DNA of 64,000 nucleotides from Pseudodesulfovibrio thermohalotolerans (GCF_021353295.2 NZ_CP120635.1:431001-495000); one strand, 5' to 3'. Numbered from the stretch's first letter, positions 1 through 8,913 are shown. Program-made: numbers and translations. Notes: generated by a model not told the origin, from the sequence alone.

Positions 1-535
1 AGATCTCGGCCTTCTCTTCTCCGCCGCAGGCCACGTTGTGGGGCACGATGGAGTTGAAGTAGATGGAGTCGCCGGTTTCGAGAATTTGCTCCTCCTGGCC
101 GTAGCGGACCCGCAGCTTGCCGGAGTGGACCACGATGAATTCCTCGCCCTCGTGGGAGGACATGGCTTCATCCTTGCCCGACTCGGGCATGAGCTCGATG
201 AAAAACGGCTCCATGTGGCGGTCGGTCTTGCCCTTGCCCAGGGAGTGGAAGATCAGCCCGGCTTCCTTGCCGTCCGGGTGCATGATGATCTCCTGTTCGC
301 GTTCGTCCAGGCGGGTAATCAACGGATCGCTCGAAACCTGATCGTCCAGAAAGGTTCCCAATCGTACTCCTAGCGCGCGAGCCAGCTTAACCAGAGGCCG
401 TAGAGAGGGGTACATCTCCTCTTCTTCGACGGCACGGATGAAGTTTTCGGACAAGGTGGTTCTGTTGGACAGATCCTCGATGCTCAGATTCTGCTTTTCG
501 CGATAGGCACGAATCCTCTTCCCGATCGTAGTCAT
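1..535 (-). CDS. XRE-family regulator with C-terminal cupin domain (partial)
   Basis: The reading frame starts at the ATG whose complement lies at 533-535 and runs leftward off the window edge, leaving about 178 codons. Residues ~5-62 form a helix-turn-helix of the XRE/Cro type (RIRAYREKQNLS, then LSNRTTLSENFIRAVE). Residues ~105-178 form a cupin_2 beta-barrel (SSHEGEEFIVVHSGKLRV, GDSIYFNSIVPHNVACGG). Proteins of this HTH-cupin type are usually cytoplasmic repressors or activators that sense a small ligand in the cupin, and they often sit beside acyl-CoA ligase or transport genes. The partner gene would lie outside the window. It is transcribed away from the TPR gene at 753. The target is not known from this sequence. 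Confidence 0.9.
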   Translation of the reverse strand, partial: MTTIGKRIRAYREKQNLSIEDLSNRTTLSENFIRAVEEEEMYPSLRPLVKLARALGVRLGTFLDDQVSSDPLITRLDEREQEIIMHPDGKEAGLIFHSLGKGKTDRHMEPFFIELMPESGKDEAMSSHEGEEFIVVHSGKLRVRYGQEEQILETGDSIYFNSIVPHNVACGGEEKAEI

Positions 536-752
536 GTTCTTTCTCCGTTTTCGATGCCAAGGTGCTGGCGCAAGGTTTCTTCCGATTCGGCGGATCGCCG
601 GGGACGTCCGTCGCTCCTGCCTTTAGCGGATATACGGCCGATTGTCACCTTTTGGCGAAATCGTCTCCCGGCCGGAGGGGAGCGGTTGCCTTCGGTTCGG
701 GCGGGGTGTATCTTCGCCCCTCGCTTCGAAACACAGAGCACGAGGCAGCAAG

Positions 753-1574
753 GTGACCCCAGAATCCATTTATTTTCCGGACCAACCCCGCAAGGATTCG
801 CGTTCCGGGCGCGCCGCGATCCCATCCGATGTCCGCGTGGAGAAAATCTCCGGCGCTTTTTCCACGAAGTCCGAGACCGTCGTGGGTTCCGGGGCGACCC
901 GGCGCAAGGCCGTCAGGAAGGCCTACTGGTACGCCGAGGAGGCCGACCCGGCCGACGACGGCGTGCGCATGATTCTGGTCCGGCCCCTGAATGCGAACAA
1001 GGTTCCGTCCGGCTCCGGCGACATCGTCCCGCTGCCCGACTTCCTCACCCGCTTCAGCCCGGAGCTGGAGTTCTACCAGACCGAGGTTTACCCCCGGATA
1101 CGCGAACTCGGCGACACCCTCGCGCGGGCCGAGGAACAGCGCGGCCGGGGCGCGCTCTATTCCGCGCAATTCGAATTCGAATCGGCCCTTGGGCTGGACG
1201 AGCAAAACATCCGGGCCAACTTCGGCCTGGGCCTCACCTACATGCAGCGGGGCGACGCCGAAAAGGCGGGCGACATCTTCAAGCGCGTGGTCTCCCTGGA
1301 CGCGGCCTTCTCCCCCGAGCACAAGCATCTGTTCAACGAGTTCGGCATCAGCCTGCGCAAATCCGGGCTCACGGATCAGGCGGTGGAATACTACTCCCGT
1401 GCGCTGGAGATCGCCGATGATGACGAAAATCTCCGCTACAACATCGCCAGGGCCCAGTTCGAGCGCGGCGACGAGGCCGAATGCCGGGCCAATCTGATGA
1501 AGGCCCTGGAGATCGCCCCGCTCATGGACGAGGCCAATCGGTTTCTGGAATTTCTCGATAAGAGGAAAGGGTAG
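753..1574 (+). CDS. Tetratricopeptide-repeat protein
   Basis: The 273-residue protein carries TPR-like helices from about residue 120 to the end (RGRGALYSAQFEFESALGLDE, then NIRANFGLGLTYMQRGDAEKA and LFNEFGISLRKSGLTDQAVEYYSRAL), so it probably acts as a scaffold for protein contacts. The GTG at 753 was chosen because GAGG lies seven bases upstream, and because the residues before it in the same frame look unlike protein. It ends two bases before the ABC ATPase gene and is likely cotranscribed with it. No signal peptide or catalytic motif is visible, so the exact role is unknown. Confidence 0.8.
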   Translation: MTPESIYFPDQPRKDSRSGRAAIPSDVRVEKISGAFSTKSETVVGSGATRRKAVRKAYWYAEEADPADDGVRMILVRPLNANKVPSGSGDIVPLPDFLTRFSPELEFYQTEVYPRIRELGDTLARAEEQRGRGALYSAQFEFESALGLDEQNIRANFGLGLTYMQRGDAEKAGDIFKRVVSLDAAFSPEHKHLFNEFGISLRKSGLTDQAVEYYSRALEIADDDENLRYNIARAQFERGDEAECRANLMKALEIAPLMDEANRFLEFLDKRKG

Positions 1575-1576
1575 AC

Positions 1577-2230
1577 ATGCCCCTGGCTTTGGACCGAGTC
1601 TCTTTCGCCTATCCGGACGGCCCGGCCATCCTCAAGGACGCGGACCTGGTGCTTGAAACCGGCGGCTATCATCTCCTGCGCGGCCCGTCCGGAGCGGGCA
1701 AGTCCACCGTGCTCCGGCTTCTCTGCCGCCTTGAGGAGGCGCAGGACGGAACCATTTCCTTCAAGGGAGCGTCCATCCGGGACATCCCCCCGGCCGAACT
1801 GCGTCGGAGCGTGGCCTACGTGCAGCAACTGCCGACCCTGCTGCCCGGAACGGTGCGCGAGAATCTCCTGATGCCGTTCGGCTTCAAGGCCAATGCGCCG
1901 CTGACCCCGCCTTCCGACGAGGACATGGCCGGACGGCTTTCGGATTTCCTGCTTTCGGGCGTGACTCTCGACTCCCGGGCCGACAAGCTCTCCGTGGGCC
2001 AGGCCCAACGGGTCTGCCTTATCCGTTCCCTGTTGCTTTCGCCCGAGGTGGTCCTCCTGGATGAGCCCACCGCCTCCCTGGACGCCCACTCGGCCGGAGT
2101 CGTGCTGGACCGCGCCCGGGAACTCTGCGAAAGCGGCGTGACCGTGGTGATGATCTCCCATTCCGAGACCGTTCCCGAGGGCGTAACCCGCTTCATCTAC
2201 ATCGAAAAACAGGGGCTGGTGATGGCATGA
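1577..2230 (+). CDS. fetA: ABC transporter ATPase, FetA (YbbL) type
   Basis: This 217-residue ATPase has a Walker A motif at 36-44 (GPSGAGKST), a Q-loop near 81-84, a short LSVGQ signature at 138-142 and a Walker B at 158-164 followed by the D-loop. Its small size and its pairing with a UPF0014 permease identify the FetAB family, which in E. coli exports iron and protects against oxidative stress. It probably works at the inner face of the cytoplasmic membrane. The stop overlaps the permease start (ATGA), which indicates translational coupling. Metal specificity is inferred from the family only. Confidence 0.88.
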   Translation: MPLALDRVSFAYPDGPAILKDADLVLETGGYHLLRGPSGAGKSTVLRLLCRLEEAQDGTISFKGASIRDIPPAELRRSVAYVQQLPTLLPGTVRENLLMPFGFKANAPLTPPSDEDMAGRLSDFLLSGVTLDSRADKLSVGQAQRVCLIRSLLLSPEVVLLDEPTASLDAHSAGVVLDRARELCESGVTVVMISHSETVPEGVTRFIYIEKQGLVMA

Positions 2231-3009
2231 CCCCGCACATCATCGAGATAGGCCCGTTGCAGCTCGCCCTTTGCCTTGGGTTCGTGCTTCTGGCGGGCGC
2301 GACCTCCTTCGTGCATCGGCTCGGGCTGGGCCGCGACCTGGCCGTGGGCACGGTGCGCACGTTCGCCCAACTCTTTCTCATGGGCTACGTGCTCAAGTTC
2401 GTTTTCGAAGTGCGCATCTCCTGGCTGGTCCTGTCCATGTTCATTGTCATGGTGGCCGCCGCCGTGCACACCATCCGGGGACGGGTCAAGGAGCGGACCG
2501 TTTCCTTCGCCGTTCCCGTCTTTCTGTCCATGCTCGTGTCCTATTCCCTGGTTTCCATGGTCGTCACCGGGGTGATCGTGGGCGCGAAGCCGTGGTGGAC
2601 TCCCCAGTATTTCATTCCCCTGGCAGGCATGATCGTGGGCAACTCCATGACCGCCATTTCCATCTGTCTGGACCGGCTCTTCTCGGACCTCAGAAACCGC
2701 CGCAACGAGGTGGAAATGAAGCTCGCCCTCGGCGCGGACTATCGCGAGGCGTCGCGGGAAATCCTGGCCGGAGCCATGCGCGCGGGCATGATTCCGTCCA
2801 TCAATTCCCTCATGGCCGTGGGGCTGGTCTCCCTGCCCGGCATGATGACCGGCCAGATTCTGTCCGGCACCGACCCGCTCATCGCCATCCGCTACCAGAT
2901 CGTGGTCATGCTGATGCTGGTGGCGTCCACCGCGATGGGGTCGTTGATCGTCACCAATCTCGTGCGGAAGCGGTGTTTTTCCCAAGGGCAACAGCTTTTG
3001 TTGCGATAA
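2227..3009 (+). CDS. fetB: ABC transporter permease, FetB (YbbM, UPF0014) type
   Basis: The 260-residue protein is strongly hydrophobic, with about six to seven membrane helices. It carries the conserved UPF0014 cytoplasmic block around residues 160-215 (KLALGADYREASREI, then SINSLMAVGLVSLPGMMTGQ). With the preceding ATPase it should form the FetAB exporter, known from E. coli as an iron exporter that increases hydrogen-peroxide resistance. The gene overlaps fetA by four bases and is the last gene of the short operon. The first repeat array begins about 20 bases after its stop. Confidence 0.88.
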   Translation: MTPHIIEIGPLQLALCLGFVLLAGATSFVHRLGLGRDLAVGTVRTFAQLFLMGYVLKFVFEVRISWLVLSMFIVMVAAAVHTIRGRVKERTVSFAVPVFLSMLVSYSLVSMVVTGVIVGAKPWWTPQYFIPLAGMIVGNSMTAISICLDRLFSDLRNRRNEVEMKLALGADYREASREILAGAMRAGMIPSINSLMAVGLVSLPGMMTGQILSGTDPLIAIRYQIVVMLMLVASTAMGSLIVTNLVRKRCFSQGQQLLLR

Positions 3010-3030
3010 TCCTCGGACGTTTTTTTCTGT

Positions 3031-3750
3031 AGGAGTTTGGTTGCGGGGGAGGGGATTTTTTTTCGGGATGGTGCACCAGCTTGTTGAGGCTGTGAGAGCC
3101 AGTGTGGAGGCTTTGCCTCCTCAGCTTCCATGCCCTGCGCGGGCGGCGGATCTTTTTTGCTTGCCCAAAAAAGAACCAAAAAAGGGCCTTGCGCCAGCTT
3201 GGCCGCCCGCAGGATCTTCGGCAAGAATCCGATCCGCTCGGGTCGGCTCCACCCGATCAAAAGTATAGGGCCTTCTCTGGTGGGCCGCTCTCCACTCTCA
3301 CCAGCCCTTCCTTACTCGTAACAGGAGCCGCCGTCCCTTCGCGGTCGGCTTCTACGCCGCTGATCCAGGGCTGGGGTTGGGTTATTCTCCGCAGGAGCTT
3401 GGTTGCGGGAGAGGGGCCTTTTTGCCGGACGGTGCGCCAGCTTGTTGAGGCTGTGAGAGCCAGTGGGGTCGGCTTCGCCTTCCCCAGCTTCCATGCCCTG
3501 CGCGGGCAGCGGGTCTTTTTTGCTTGCCCAAAAAAGAACCAAAAAAGGGCCTTGCGCGAGCTTGGCCGCCCGCAGGATCTTCGGCAAGAATCCGATCCGC
3601 TCGGGTCGGCTCCACCCGATCAAAAGTATAAGTCCTTCTCTGGTGGCCCGCTCCCCACTCTCGCCCGCACTTTCTTGATCGTCACAGGAGCCGCCGCCCC
3701 TTCGCGGTCGGCTTCTACGCCGCTGATCCAGGGCTGGAGTTCGTAGTCCC
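3031..3750. repeat. Array A, R1 family: two tandem ~362-bp repeat units
   Basis: Two head-to-tail units begin near 3031 and 3393 (both AGGAG-TTGGTTGCGGG) and end near the block GATCCAGGGCTGG. Each contains several hairpins. One is TCTTTTTTG / CAAAAAAGA around the loop CTTGCC (3151-3174 in unit 1). Another is GGAGGC-ttt-GCCTCC in unit 1 (3106-3120), replaced in unit 2 by GGGG-tc-GGC-ttc-GCC-tt-CCCC (3465-3485). Both strands stay open over long stretches, but no start signal or known protein supports coding. Related units recur at 37.4-38.5 kb. Confidence 0.9.
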
Positions 3751-3754
3751 TTTG

Positions 3755-4868
3755 AAGGTGCGCGGTCGCCTTTGGGCGTTCATTGGAGACCGAAGAGCCT
3801 GAAATAGGGCTTCCCGCGTTGGAAGACAGAACCTCGCTTGCGCGGGAGACGTTCGAAAGCCGGGGCCTAGAGCCTGTCTGAAGCGGCGAAGCGTAGGCCG
3901 ACTGCGTCTGCCGGAGGCAGACATCCTGTCGGGCAGCGAAAGCCGCTACAGGCTCTTGGCCACTGCTTTCGTGAGTACGCAGGGCCAAAAAGCGCAGTTT
4001 TTGCTTCCTTTTTTCTGCGCCAGCAAAAAAGGAAGTCGCCGTAAAGGCGAAATAAAGCGTAAGGATGACGCGCGCCGTCGAACGCGAAGCGCGCTAATAT
4101 CCACGCGCTACATCACGCTTGCCTTTGGGAGGGCCTTCGTTTCGCTCATGGGTGTTCCTTTGAGAACGAAGAACCTAAATGAGCCTTCCCGCGTTGGAAG
4201 GCAGAACCTCGCTTGCGCGGGAGACGTTCGAAAGCCGGGGCCTAGAGCCTGTCTGAAGCGGCGAAGCGTAGGCCGACTGCGTCTGCCGGAGGCAGACATC
4301 CTGTCGGGCAGCGAAAGCCGCTACAGGCTCTTGGCCACTGCTTTCGTGAGTACGCAGGGCCAAAAAGCGCAGTTTTTGCTTCCTTTTTTCTGCGCCAGCA
4401 AAAAAGGAAGTCGCCGTAAAGGCGAAATAAAGCGTAAGGATGACGCGCGCCGTCGAACGCGAAGCGCGCTAATATTCTCGCGCTACATCATACTCGTCTT
4501 TGCGAGGGTTTTCGTCTCGTTTATGGAAGCTCTTTCCGAGAACGAAGAACCTCAAATAAGCCTTCTCGCGCCAGAAGGCAGAACCTCGCTTGCGCGGGAG
4601 ACGTTCGAAAGCCGGGGCCTAGAGCCTGTCTGAAGCGGCGAAGCGTGGGCCGACTGCGTCTGCCAAAGGCAGACATCCTGTCGGGCAGCGAAAGCCGCTA
4701 CAGGCTCTTGGCCACTGCTTTCGGGAGCACGCAGGGCCAAAAAAGCGCAGTTTTTGCTTCCTTTTTTCTGCGCCAGCAAAAAAAAGGAAGTCGCCGTAAA
4801 GGCGAAACAAAACGTAAGGATGACATGCACCGTCGAACGCGAAGCGCGGTGTTATTCTCGCGCTACTT
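3755..4868. repeat. Array A, R2 family: three tandem ~376-bp repeat units
   Basis: Three head-to-tail units follow R1 directly; the block CCTAGAGCCTGTCTGAAGCG recurs near 3866, 4241 and 4618. Each unit holds a nested inverted repeat of about 98 bases (3864-3961 in unit 1): an outer arm GGCCTAGAGCCTGT / ACAGGCTCTTGGCC, a middle arm CCGAC / GTCGG, and an inner GTCTGCC / GGCAGAC. Each also holds a T/A-rich hairpin (4004-4035 in unit 1), CTTCCTTTTTT-CTG-cgc-CAG-c-AAAAAAGGAAG. The family recurs three times at 38.5-39.6 kb. No transposase or terminal repeats are visible. Confidence 0.9.
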
Positions 4869-5114
4869 CCTTCTCCCCGCAAAAAAAACAGTACACCCGC
4901 AGCCCGCACCGCCAGGCGCTTTCCCTCCCCTCCCTCTTGGACGATTCTTGCGTTCCTGTGCGCACACAACGTGCGCACGTCTTTGCGGACTCATAAAATA
5001 ATCAACAAATTCAATCTGCAATCAGTGGCACGAGCTATGCTCCTGTGGGATTGAGAGCAAGGCCGAGCGGCCTTTAACCCGAATTTGCCGTGAGGCTTCA
5101 GGGAGGATGAAATC

Positions 5115-5573
5115 ATGAAGAGAACCATTTGGAAGACCGCCATATCCCTGGTGTTGATGGTTTCCCTGCTGGCGGGCTGCCAGACCACCCGGACGCAGAA
5201 CGCCGCCGGAATCGGCACGTTGGCCGGGGCGACGCTGGGCGCGTTGACTTTCAAGAACAAGGTGTCCGGAGCGGCCATCGGCGCGGGCGTCGGCCTGCTG
5301 GCCGGGTACATCGTAGGCAACGAGATGGAAAAGGCCGACCGCGCGCGGCTTTCGGATACCTTGGAAACCACGCCGTCCGGCTACGCCACCGAGTGGGTCA
5401 ACCCCGACACCCGGACCCGTTATGAAGCCATTCCCGAGCCGCCCCGCGAGTACGCGGACGGCCGTGTCGAGCGCGACGTGACCATCAACGCCCGCATGGC
5501 GGACGGCTCCACACAGACCGTGTACGGCAAGGCCTACCGCCAGCCCGACGGCTCTTGGCAGCTTGTGCAGTAG
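5115..5573 (+). CDS. Glycine-zipper lipoprotein (17-kDa surface antigen type)
   Basis: The 152-residue protein has a lipoprotein signal peptide with lipobox LLAGC ending at Cys22. A glycine-zipper hairpin follows at about 32-71 (GIGTLAGATLGALTFK, GAAIGAGVGLLAGYIVG), as in Rickettsia 17-kDa antigen and SlyB-like lipoproteins. The C-terminal ~80 residues form a small soluble domain ending in YRQPDGSWQLVQ, the usual end of this family. It is probably anchored to the outer membrane and helps envelope stability. A GGGAGG ribosome site precedes the ATG. The upstream 240 bases separate it from repeat array A. Confidence 0.85.
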   Translation: MKRTIWKTAISLVLMVSLLAGCQTTRTQNAAGIGTLAGATLGALTFKNKVSGAAIGAGVGLLAGYIVGNEMEKADRARLSDTLETTPSGYATEWVNPDTRTRYEAIPEPPREYADGRVERDVTINARMADGSTQTVYGKAYRQPDGSWQLVQ

Positions 5574-5621
5574 GGGGAAAGAGCGGGGTCGCTGTGGCGC
5601 GGCCCCGTTTGCGCCCGGCGT

Positions 5622-7190
5622 CTACAGTTGCGATTCGATGGGGAGCAGGCTCAGAAATCCCGTTCCGAACCGTTTCCAGAACGAGGCGTTCGGTTCGGAG
5701 CTGTATATGATTTCCTTTCCGTTCTCGAGGGTGCTCCAGCGCAATCGTTCGTGGCCGCTTTTGTCGGTTACGAGCGTCACCTTGTATGCGTGTTCGGCCA
5801 GTTGCAATTCCACCCCGTCGACGATGGTCCCGGCCATGGCCGAGGAATGGAACACGACACCTATCTCCGTGTTTTCGATGGAGGAGCGCGGGTCGAGGTT
5901 CATGGACCCTATGAAAACCGTTTCGCGATCAAGGACGAACGTCTTTGAATGCAGGCTTGCGCTTGATGATCCGAATAGCTTTTGCGATGAGCGTTTTTCA
6001 CGTTCTTTGAGGGAAGGCTTGAGTTCGTATAACTCGACACCTGCCTTGAGAAGCGCCAGCCGGTAGCGGGAGTAACCGGCGTGGACAATGGGCACGTCGT
6101 TCGATTCGAGGGAGTTGGTCAGAATACGGACCTTTACACCCTGTTGGGTCAAGGATTTCAAATATCTCACGCCAGATCGACCCGGGACGAAGTAGGGCGA
6201 CACCAGGAACAATTCCTTGGACAGGGCTTCGAAATTCGGCCCGAGCCTTGAGATGAGATGGAGATCGCGCCTTTCCCGTTCATTGGAGAGTTTTTCGGGG
6301 CGGTCGTACACGGCCGTTGCCTGTCCCCATTCGAATGGGAGATCGGCGGGAGTGTCCACTCGCAGGATTTTGGCGTTGCGGACCTTGGCGAGGTAAGCTT
6401 GATGGCGTTCTTCGCTGTTGACGACCGCTTCGAGACGGTCCGCCCGCTCGGTTGCCCCCTGCGGGGTCGGCATGTCTTTGAGGAGGACCTCCGCCGGGTA
6501 CGCCAGGTCGCTGTTCCAGTATTCGTCGAAGGAAACGGAGACTTCCTTGACGACGTCTCCCACACACAAAACATCGAGGTCGTAAAAGGCCACGTCGGAC
6601 CCGGCGTTGAAATACTGGTCGCCGATGTTGCGCCCGCCGAGGATGGCAAACTGGTTGTCGGCGATGAAGCATTTGTTGTGCATTCTTCGGGTCACGTCGC
6701 CGAAGCGCGTGATGAACTGGGCCATCTTGCCGATGTTCCGTCCGAACGGGTGGAACAGCCGGACCTCGAAATTGGGAAGGGCGCTGAGAGTCGCTGCTTC
6801 GGCGTCCCTGCCGAAGAGGTCCAGGTCGTCCACCAGCAAGCGGATCCGGACGCCTCGCCTGCTGGCCCTGACGAGCGCGTTGGTGAATATCTGGCCCGTC
6901 ATGTCGTCGTGGAGGAGGTAATATTGAGCGTCGATGCTCTTTTGCGCGGACTCCGCGAGGAGAATCCGGGCGGCAAAGGCGTCGATCCCGTTTGAGAGAA
7001 GGAGAAGACCGGACTCCCCGATGTGCTGCGCCGTCAACGCCTGGGACGCCTTCCCCAGGGGGGTGCCCTGGGTGTCGGTCAGGGCGTGGGAAACCGGTCT
7101 TTCAAAATCTTTGGGCAGCGATGCGCATCCCGCCAGGATGGCCGACGCCGCCAGGGCGATGAGTGAGAGCCTGATCGTCGATTTTACCAT
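5622..7190 (-). CDS. Phospholipase D family lipoprotein, cardiolipin synthase C type
   Basis: The protein contains two HKD motifs, H171-N-K with D178 and a second at H414-S-K (HSKTFVLD), which together form the active site of phospholipase-D enzymes. Overall it resembles ClsC/YmdC, which makes cardiolipin from two phospholipids. A lipobox (AILAGC, Cys22) marks it as a lipoprotein. The ATG at 7190 was preferred over the in-frame TTG at 7205 because it follows a GGGG ribosome site and gives a clean signal peptide. At 522 residues it is somewhat longer than E. coli ClsC. It is transcribed alone, convergent with the glycine-zipper gene. Confidence 0.87.
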   Translation of the reverse strand: MVKSTIRLSLIALAASAILAGCASLPKDFERPVSHALTDTQGTPLGKASQALTAQHIGESGLLLLSNGIDAFAARILLAESAQKSIDAQYYLLHDDMTGQIFTNALVRASRRGVRIRLLVDDLDLFGRDAEAATLSALPNFEVRLFHPFGRNIGKMAQFITRFGDVTRRMHNKCFIADNQFAILGGRNIGDQYFNAGSDVAFYDLDVLCVGDVVKEVSVSFDEYWNSDLAYPAEVLLKDMPTPQGATERADRLEAVVNSEERHQAYLAKVRNAKILRVDTPADLPFEWGQATAVYDRPEKLSNERERRDLHLISRLGPNFEALSKELFLVSPYFVPGRSGVRYLKSLTQQGVKVRILTNSLESNDVPIVHAGYSRYRLALLKAGVELYELKPSLKEREKRSSQKLFGSSSASLHSKTFVLDRETVFIGSMNLDPRSSIENTEIGVVFHSSAMAGTIVDGVELQLAEHAYKVTLVTDKSGHERLRWSTLENGKEIIYSSEPNASFWKRFGTGFLSLLPIESQL

Positions 7191-7512
7191 GCTACCCCGT
7201 TTCAACCGCGGCCCCGCTGTTTAGGGAAATCACCATCGCTTCGGTCGGGCCTTGTCCGTTGCTTCCCGTAGCGCAGTTTCTCGCCATGCCTTGCCGATAA
7301 CGCTTCCCGGTTCCCGTATGGGGTGAAAAAAATTAGAACGGGGATATGTATTATTACATCATGACGTGAATTGCGGCAACACGATTAGCCGGGGACTCCC
7401 AGGCTGCGCAGCGAGGCTGCCCGTTCGGGCTGGAGGCTCGGCGCGATTGGGGCTAAACCGGCACGTTGGGCCGGACGCCTTGTCTTTTCGGGGAGTTGCC
7501 GGTGACTGTTAT
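7191..7512. other. Intergenic stretch, no gene seen
   Basis: This 322-base gap lies upstream of the cardiolipin-synthase-like gene and downstream of the MauE-like gene, both on the minus strand. It must hold the promoter of the former. The only notable element is an AT-rich imperfect palindrome ATGTATTATTACAT near 7345-7360, followed by ATCATGACGTG, which could be an operator. Reading frames crossing the stretch lack start signals and recognisable protein. Confidence 0.4.
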
Positions 7513-7989
7513 CTAGCGGGCTTTGGTGAAAAGTCGGCCGATCGGCCTGGGCCGGAATCCGGCCGCGCGGCGTTGGAGATAGAGGAGTCCGCAAGCGGCG
7601 AGCATGAAGCAGTCCCGGATGAGGGCCATCAGGGGACCGGAGGGCGCGTTGTCCGTGTTCTTTGGGGTGCCGAAGCAGCCGCAGTCCGCGTCGAGCCCGA
7701 TGTGTAGGGCGTAGATCAGAATTCCCATGAACACCAACAACTGTGCGACAATGAGGGACAAAGCCCCGCGTACGTCGAAAACGAGGGCGAGACCGGAGAG
7801 AACCTCCACAATGGGGATGGCATAGGACAGGAACCCGGCCATGCGCCAGGAAACCAGGCCGTAGATGTTGATGGTCACGGCGAATCCGTCGGGGTTCATG
7901 AGCTTGAGCGTCCCGGCGTAGACGAAGAGCAGACCGAGGATCACGCGGACGACTGTGTATAGCGGTTTGGAGGCGATCGGCGATTTCAT
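7513..7989 (-). CDS. MauE/DoxX-like membrane protein
   Basis: The 158-residue protein has four predicted membrane helices (about 12-30, 50-70, 75-97 and 125-145) and the motif DADCGCFG at 100-107. This Cys-Gly-Cys-Phe-Gly loop is characteristic of MauE and related DoxX-like proteins, which are thought to handle electrons or disulfides at the membrane. The ATG at 7989 was chosen because GGGAGA precedes it and the helices start right after it. The gene stands alone between a divergent MerR gene and a lipoprotein gene. A substrate cannot be inferred. Confidence 0.8.
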   Translation of the reverse strand: MKSPIASKPLYTVVRVILGLLFVYAGTLKLMNPDGFAVTINIYGLVSWRMAGFLSYAIPIVEVLSGLALVFDVRGALSLIVAQLLVFMGILIYALHIGLDADCGCFGTPKNTDNAPSGPLMALIRDCFMLAACGLLYLQRRAAGFRPRPIGRLFTKAR

Positions 7990-8255
7990 GGGTCTCCCTT
8001 TGGGGCTGCGCAAGGATGCCACGCACCATAAATGGTTCCTTGGTCGAGTGCAAACAGGAACCGGAGACCGATGGCCGGCCCGCAAAGTCTAGAAAAAATC
8101 AAGAATATCAGCCGGAACAGGTTGCGGTCTGTTGCGGTTGTGAAAAACCTTTGTGAAATGAGTTAGATGGGATATGCTATTCCTTGTAGATAGACGGGAT
8201 TTCCGGTACTTCAATGGAGAACGACCAAGATCGCAATCCGCGAAGGGAGCGTGAC

Positions 8256-8864
8256 ATGACTGGCAAGAAAGTGCTTTCCGTGGCCGAGATTGCCCGTGAA
8301 CTCGACCTGCCCGAATCCACGGTGCATTACTGGAAGAACAGGTTTGCCCAGCATCTGCCCAGTGTGGGGCGCGGCCGCCAGAAGCGTTTCCGGCCCGAAG
8401 CCGTGGATATTTTCGCCGCCATCTCCCGACTGCTGAAGGAAGGGCACACCGCCCGCGACGTCATGGACCAGCTCGCCCGGGATTACCCGTTGCAGGCGGA
8501 CGCCGTACCCGTGTCGGCGGACGGCGGGCAGCCGCCCCTTCCGGCCTCGGGGGGGATGGAGCAGGTCATGGGCATGGCTTCGGCCATCGGGCTTGAGATC
8601 GCCAGGTCCGTTGGCGAGGGCATCCGCTCGGCGCTTGAATCCGGGGGCGGGACCGCGCCCGACGTTTCCGACATGCGCCGGGGGCTTGAGGAAGCCGCCT
8701 CGCGCATATCCGTGACCATGGAGGAGACCGAGGCCCTGAGGGCCGAGAACCGGGCGCTCAAGGAAAAGCTCGCGGTCATGGAAGCGGAGATGGTCCGTTT
8801 GCGCAAGGATCGGCGTGAAATGGAAAAATACCTGCTTGACAAGATAAAATCCGTATCTACTTAG
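8256..8864 (+). CDS. MerR-family transcriptional regulator with coiled-coil tail
   Basis: Residues ~5-72 form a MerR winged helix (LSVAEIARELDLPESTVHYWKN, then RFRPEAVDIFAAISRLLKEG). The rest is variable, ending in a coiled coil at about 150-198 (MEETEALRAENRALKEKLAVMEAEM). The start at 8256 is preferred over 8214 because GGGAG lies a few bases upstream, giving 202 residues. No cysteine pair typical of metal-sensing MerR proteins is visible, so the signal is unknown. It lies 115 bases upstream of htpG on the same strand and could belong to its stress response. Confidence 0.85.
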   Translation: MTGKKVLSVAEIARELDLPESTVHYWKNRFAQHLPSVGRGRQKRFRPEAVDIFAAISRLLKEGHTARDVMDQLARDYPLQADAVPVSADGGQPPLPASGGMEQVMGMASAIGLEIARSVGEGIRSALESGGGTAPDVSDMRRGLEEAASRISVTMEETEALRAENRALKEKLAVMEAEMVRLRKDRREMEKYLLDKIKSVST

Positions 8865-8913
8865 TCCCTGTTCCCGGGATGCCATTCCCGAACACACTCT
8901 CTCTGAATAAAGT

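Noticed and set aside
3102..3746. Plus-strand protein frames in repeat array A
   Set aside because: They lack ribosome sites, run through hairpins, occur in several frames at once and match no protein family. The paired base changes in stems point to a structural element.
3010..5114. Insertion sequence or transposon remnant
   Set aside because: No transposase motif, terminal inverted repeats or target-site duplication could be found around the arrays.
7366..8053. Frames on both strands overlapping the MauE-like gene
   Set aside because: They are shadows: the MauE-like frame has a ribosome site, four membrane helices and the CGCFG motif.
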